64,000 bases of DNA from Agarivorans albus (GTDB taxonomy: Bacteria > Pseudomonadota > Gammaproteobacteria > Enterobacterales > Celerinatantimonadaceae), in contig NZ_AP023032.1 of the NCBI RefSeq assembly GCF_019670105.1, positions 3,917,501 to 3,981,500 of the forward strand, written 5' to 3'. Each line of letters starts with the position of its first letter. Positions within the stretch are counted from its first letter, which is position 1. The notes under the pieces were generated by a model that was given only the letters and a program-made list of their open reading frames with translations, was not told where the DNA came from and made no database searches. The position numbers and the translations under genes are program-made. Shown here in pieces: positions 63,704 through 64,000 of this stretch.

Positions 63704-64000
63704 ATGAGCTCTCAAGCATTAATCGACGCAAATGACCGTCTAACCACTAAACAGCGTTATCAAAGCTTTATCGAACAAGCCCGTAAGGCCCAACAGGTTT
63801 GGACCTTAAGTGACGAACAGGGTTGTTTGATTATCGAAACCGGTGACGAAAAAGTATTACTGCTGTGGAGCGAGCAAGCACTTGCCGAACACTGGGCCAG
63901 TAAAGATCACGCCAACTTTAAAGCCCTAGCCATTAGTTTGAGTGACTTGACCGAGAAGTGGCTCCCAGGAATGGCCAACGATGGTTTTGACCTAGCAGTG
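63704..64000 (+). CDS. DUF2750-domain protein (3' end outside window)
   Basis: The first 99 codons are visible, beginning MSSQALIDANDRLTTKQRYQ and continuing WTLSDEQGCLIIETGDEKVLL, the DUF2750 pattern; members are about 120-130 aa, so most of it is here. AGGAATCAAC precedes the ATG. The function is unknown. Confidence 0.85.
   Translation, partial: MSSQALIDANDRLTTKQRYQSFIEQARKAQQVWTLSDEQGCLIIETGDEKVLLLWSEQALAEHWASKDHANFKALAISLSDLTEKWLPGMANDGFDLAV

Overview
The window looks like chromosomal DNA of a marine gammaproteobacterium of the Alteromonadales/Vibrionales sphere. The support is a well-conserved ArcB, FolE2, YhcC, DptFGH, YhhQ and DUF3634/DUF2750/DUF3859/DUF6279 family proteins; the genus is not proven (an Agarivorans-like organism would fit). 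There are no rRNA genes, intact tRNAs, CRISPR arrays or transposase genes.

Region 1 (1-11418) is the right part of an integrative genomic island. Reading inward from its boundary it holds a tyrosine integrase, an unknown 115-aa protein, the restriction half of a DNA phosphorothioation (Dnd) system, dptF-dptG-dptH, and the start of an HNH nuclease of the type that binds phosphorothioated DNA. The boundary is a 3' fragment of a tRNA-Ile(CAU) gene (11374-11418) followed by a terminator, so the intact tRNA and any dndBCDE modification genes should lie left of position 1.

Region 2 (11.5-33.3 kb) is ordinary chromosome. It has an Lrp regulator divergent from an exporter/aminotransferase pair, a coiled-coil protein, a degenerate GGDEF protein, a double retropepsin-like protease, a PLD-family lipoprotein, a CPA1 antiporter, a mannose-isomerase/fructokinase pair, ArfB, a GGDEF-EAL protein, and a formate-channel protein fused to CBS domains divergent from a LysR gene. 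It ends in a perfect 49-bp palindrome centred on a consensus Fur box that abuts a small membrane-protein gene.

Region 3 (33.3-47.3 kb) has three glycosyltransferases, YceI with cytochrome b561, several small conserved genes, and a queuosine-precursor transporter preceded by a class I preQ1 riboswitch. It closes with a three-gene MukBEF/MksBEF-like SMC operon in the order B-E-F with no JetD/MksG nuclease next to it.

Region 4 (47.4-64 kb) carries MaoC, an esterase, CHM isomerase, an acetate transporter with a CRP-like site, a copper-delivery operon (unknown-SCO-PCuAC), HD-GYP and GAF proteins, a sterol-desaturase-like hydroxylase, LysO, ArcB, FolE2, a PAS-GGDEF protein, YhcC and a truncated DUF2750 gene. 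arcB is bracketed by two same-orientation copies of a 266/267-bp non-coding element. The two copies share terminal inverted repeats and a multi-stem layout, but their stems differ by compensating changes. This pair is the most novel-looking signal in the window. c-di-GMP signalling genes (GGDEF, EAL, HD-GYP) recur across the window.
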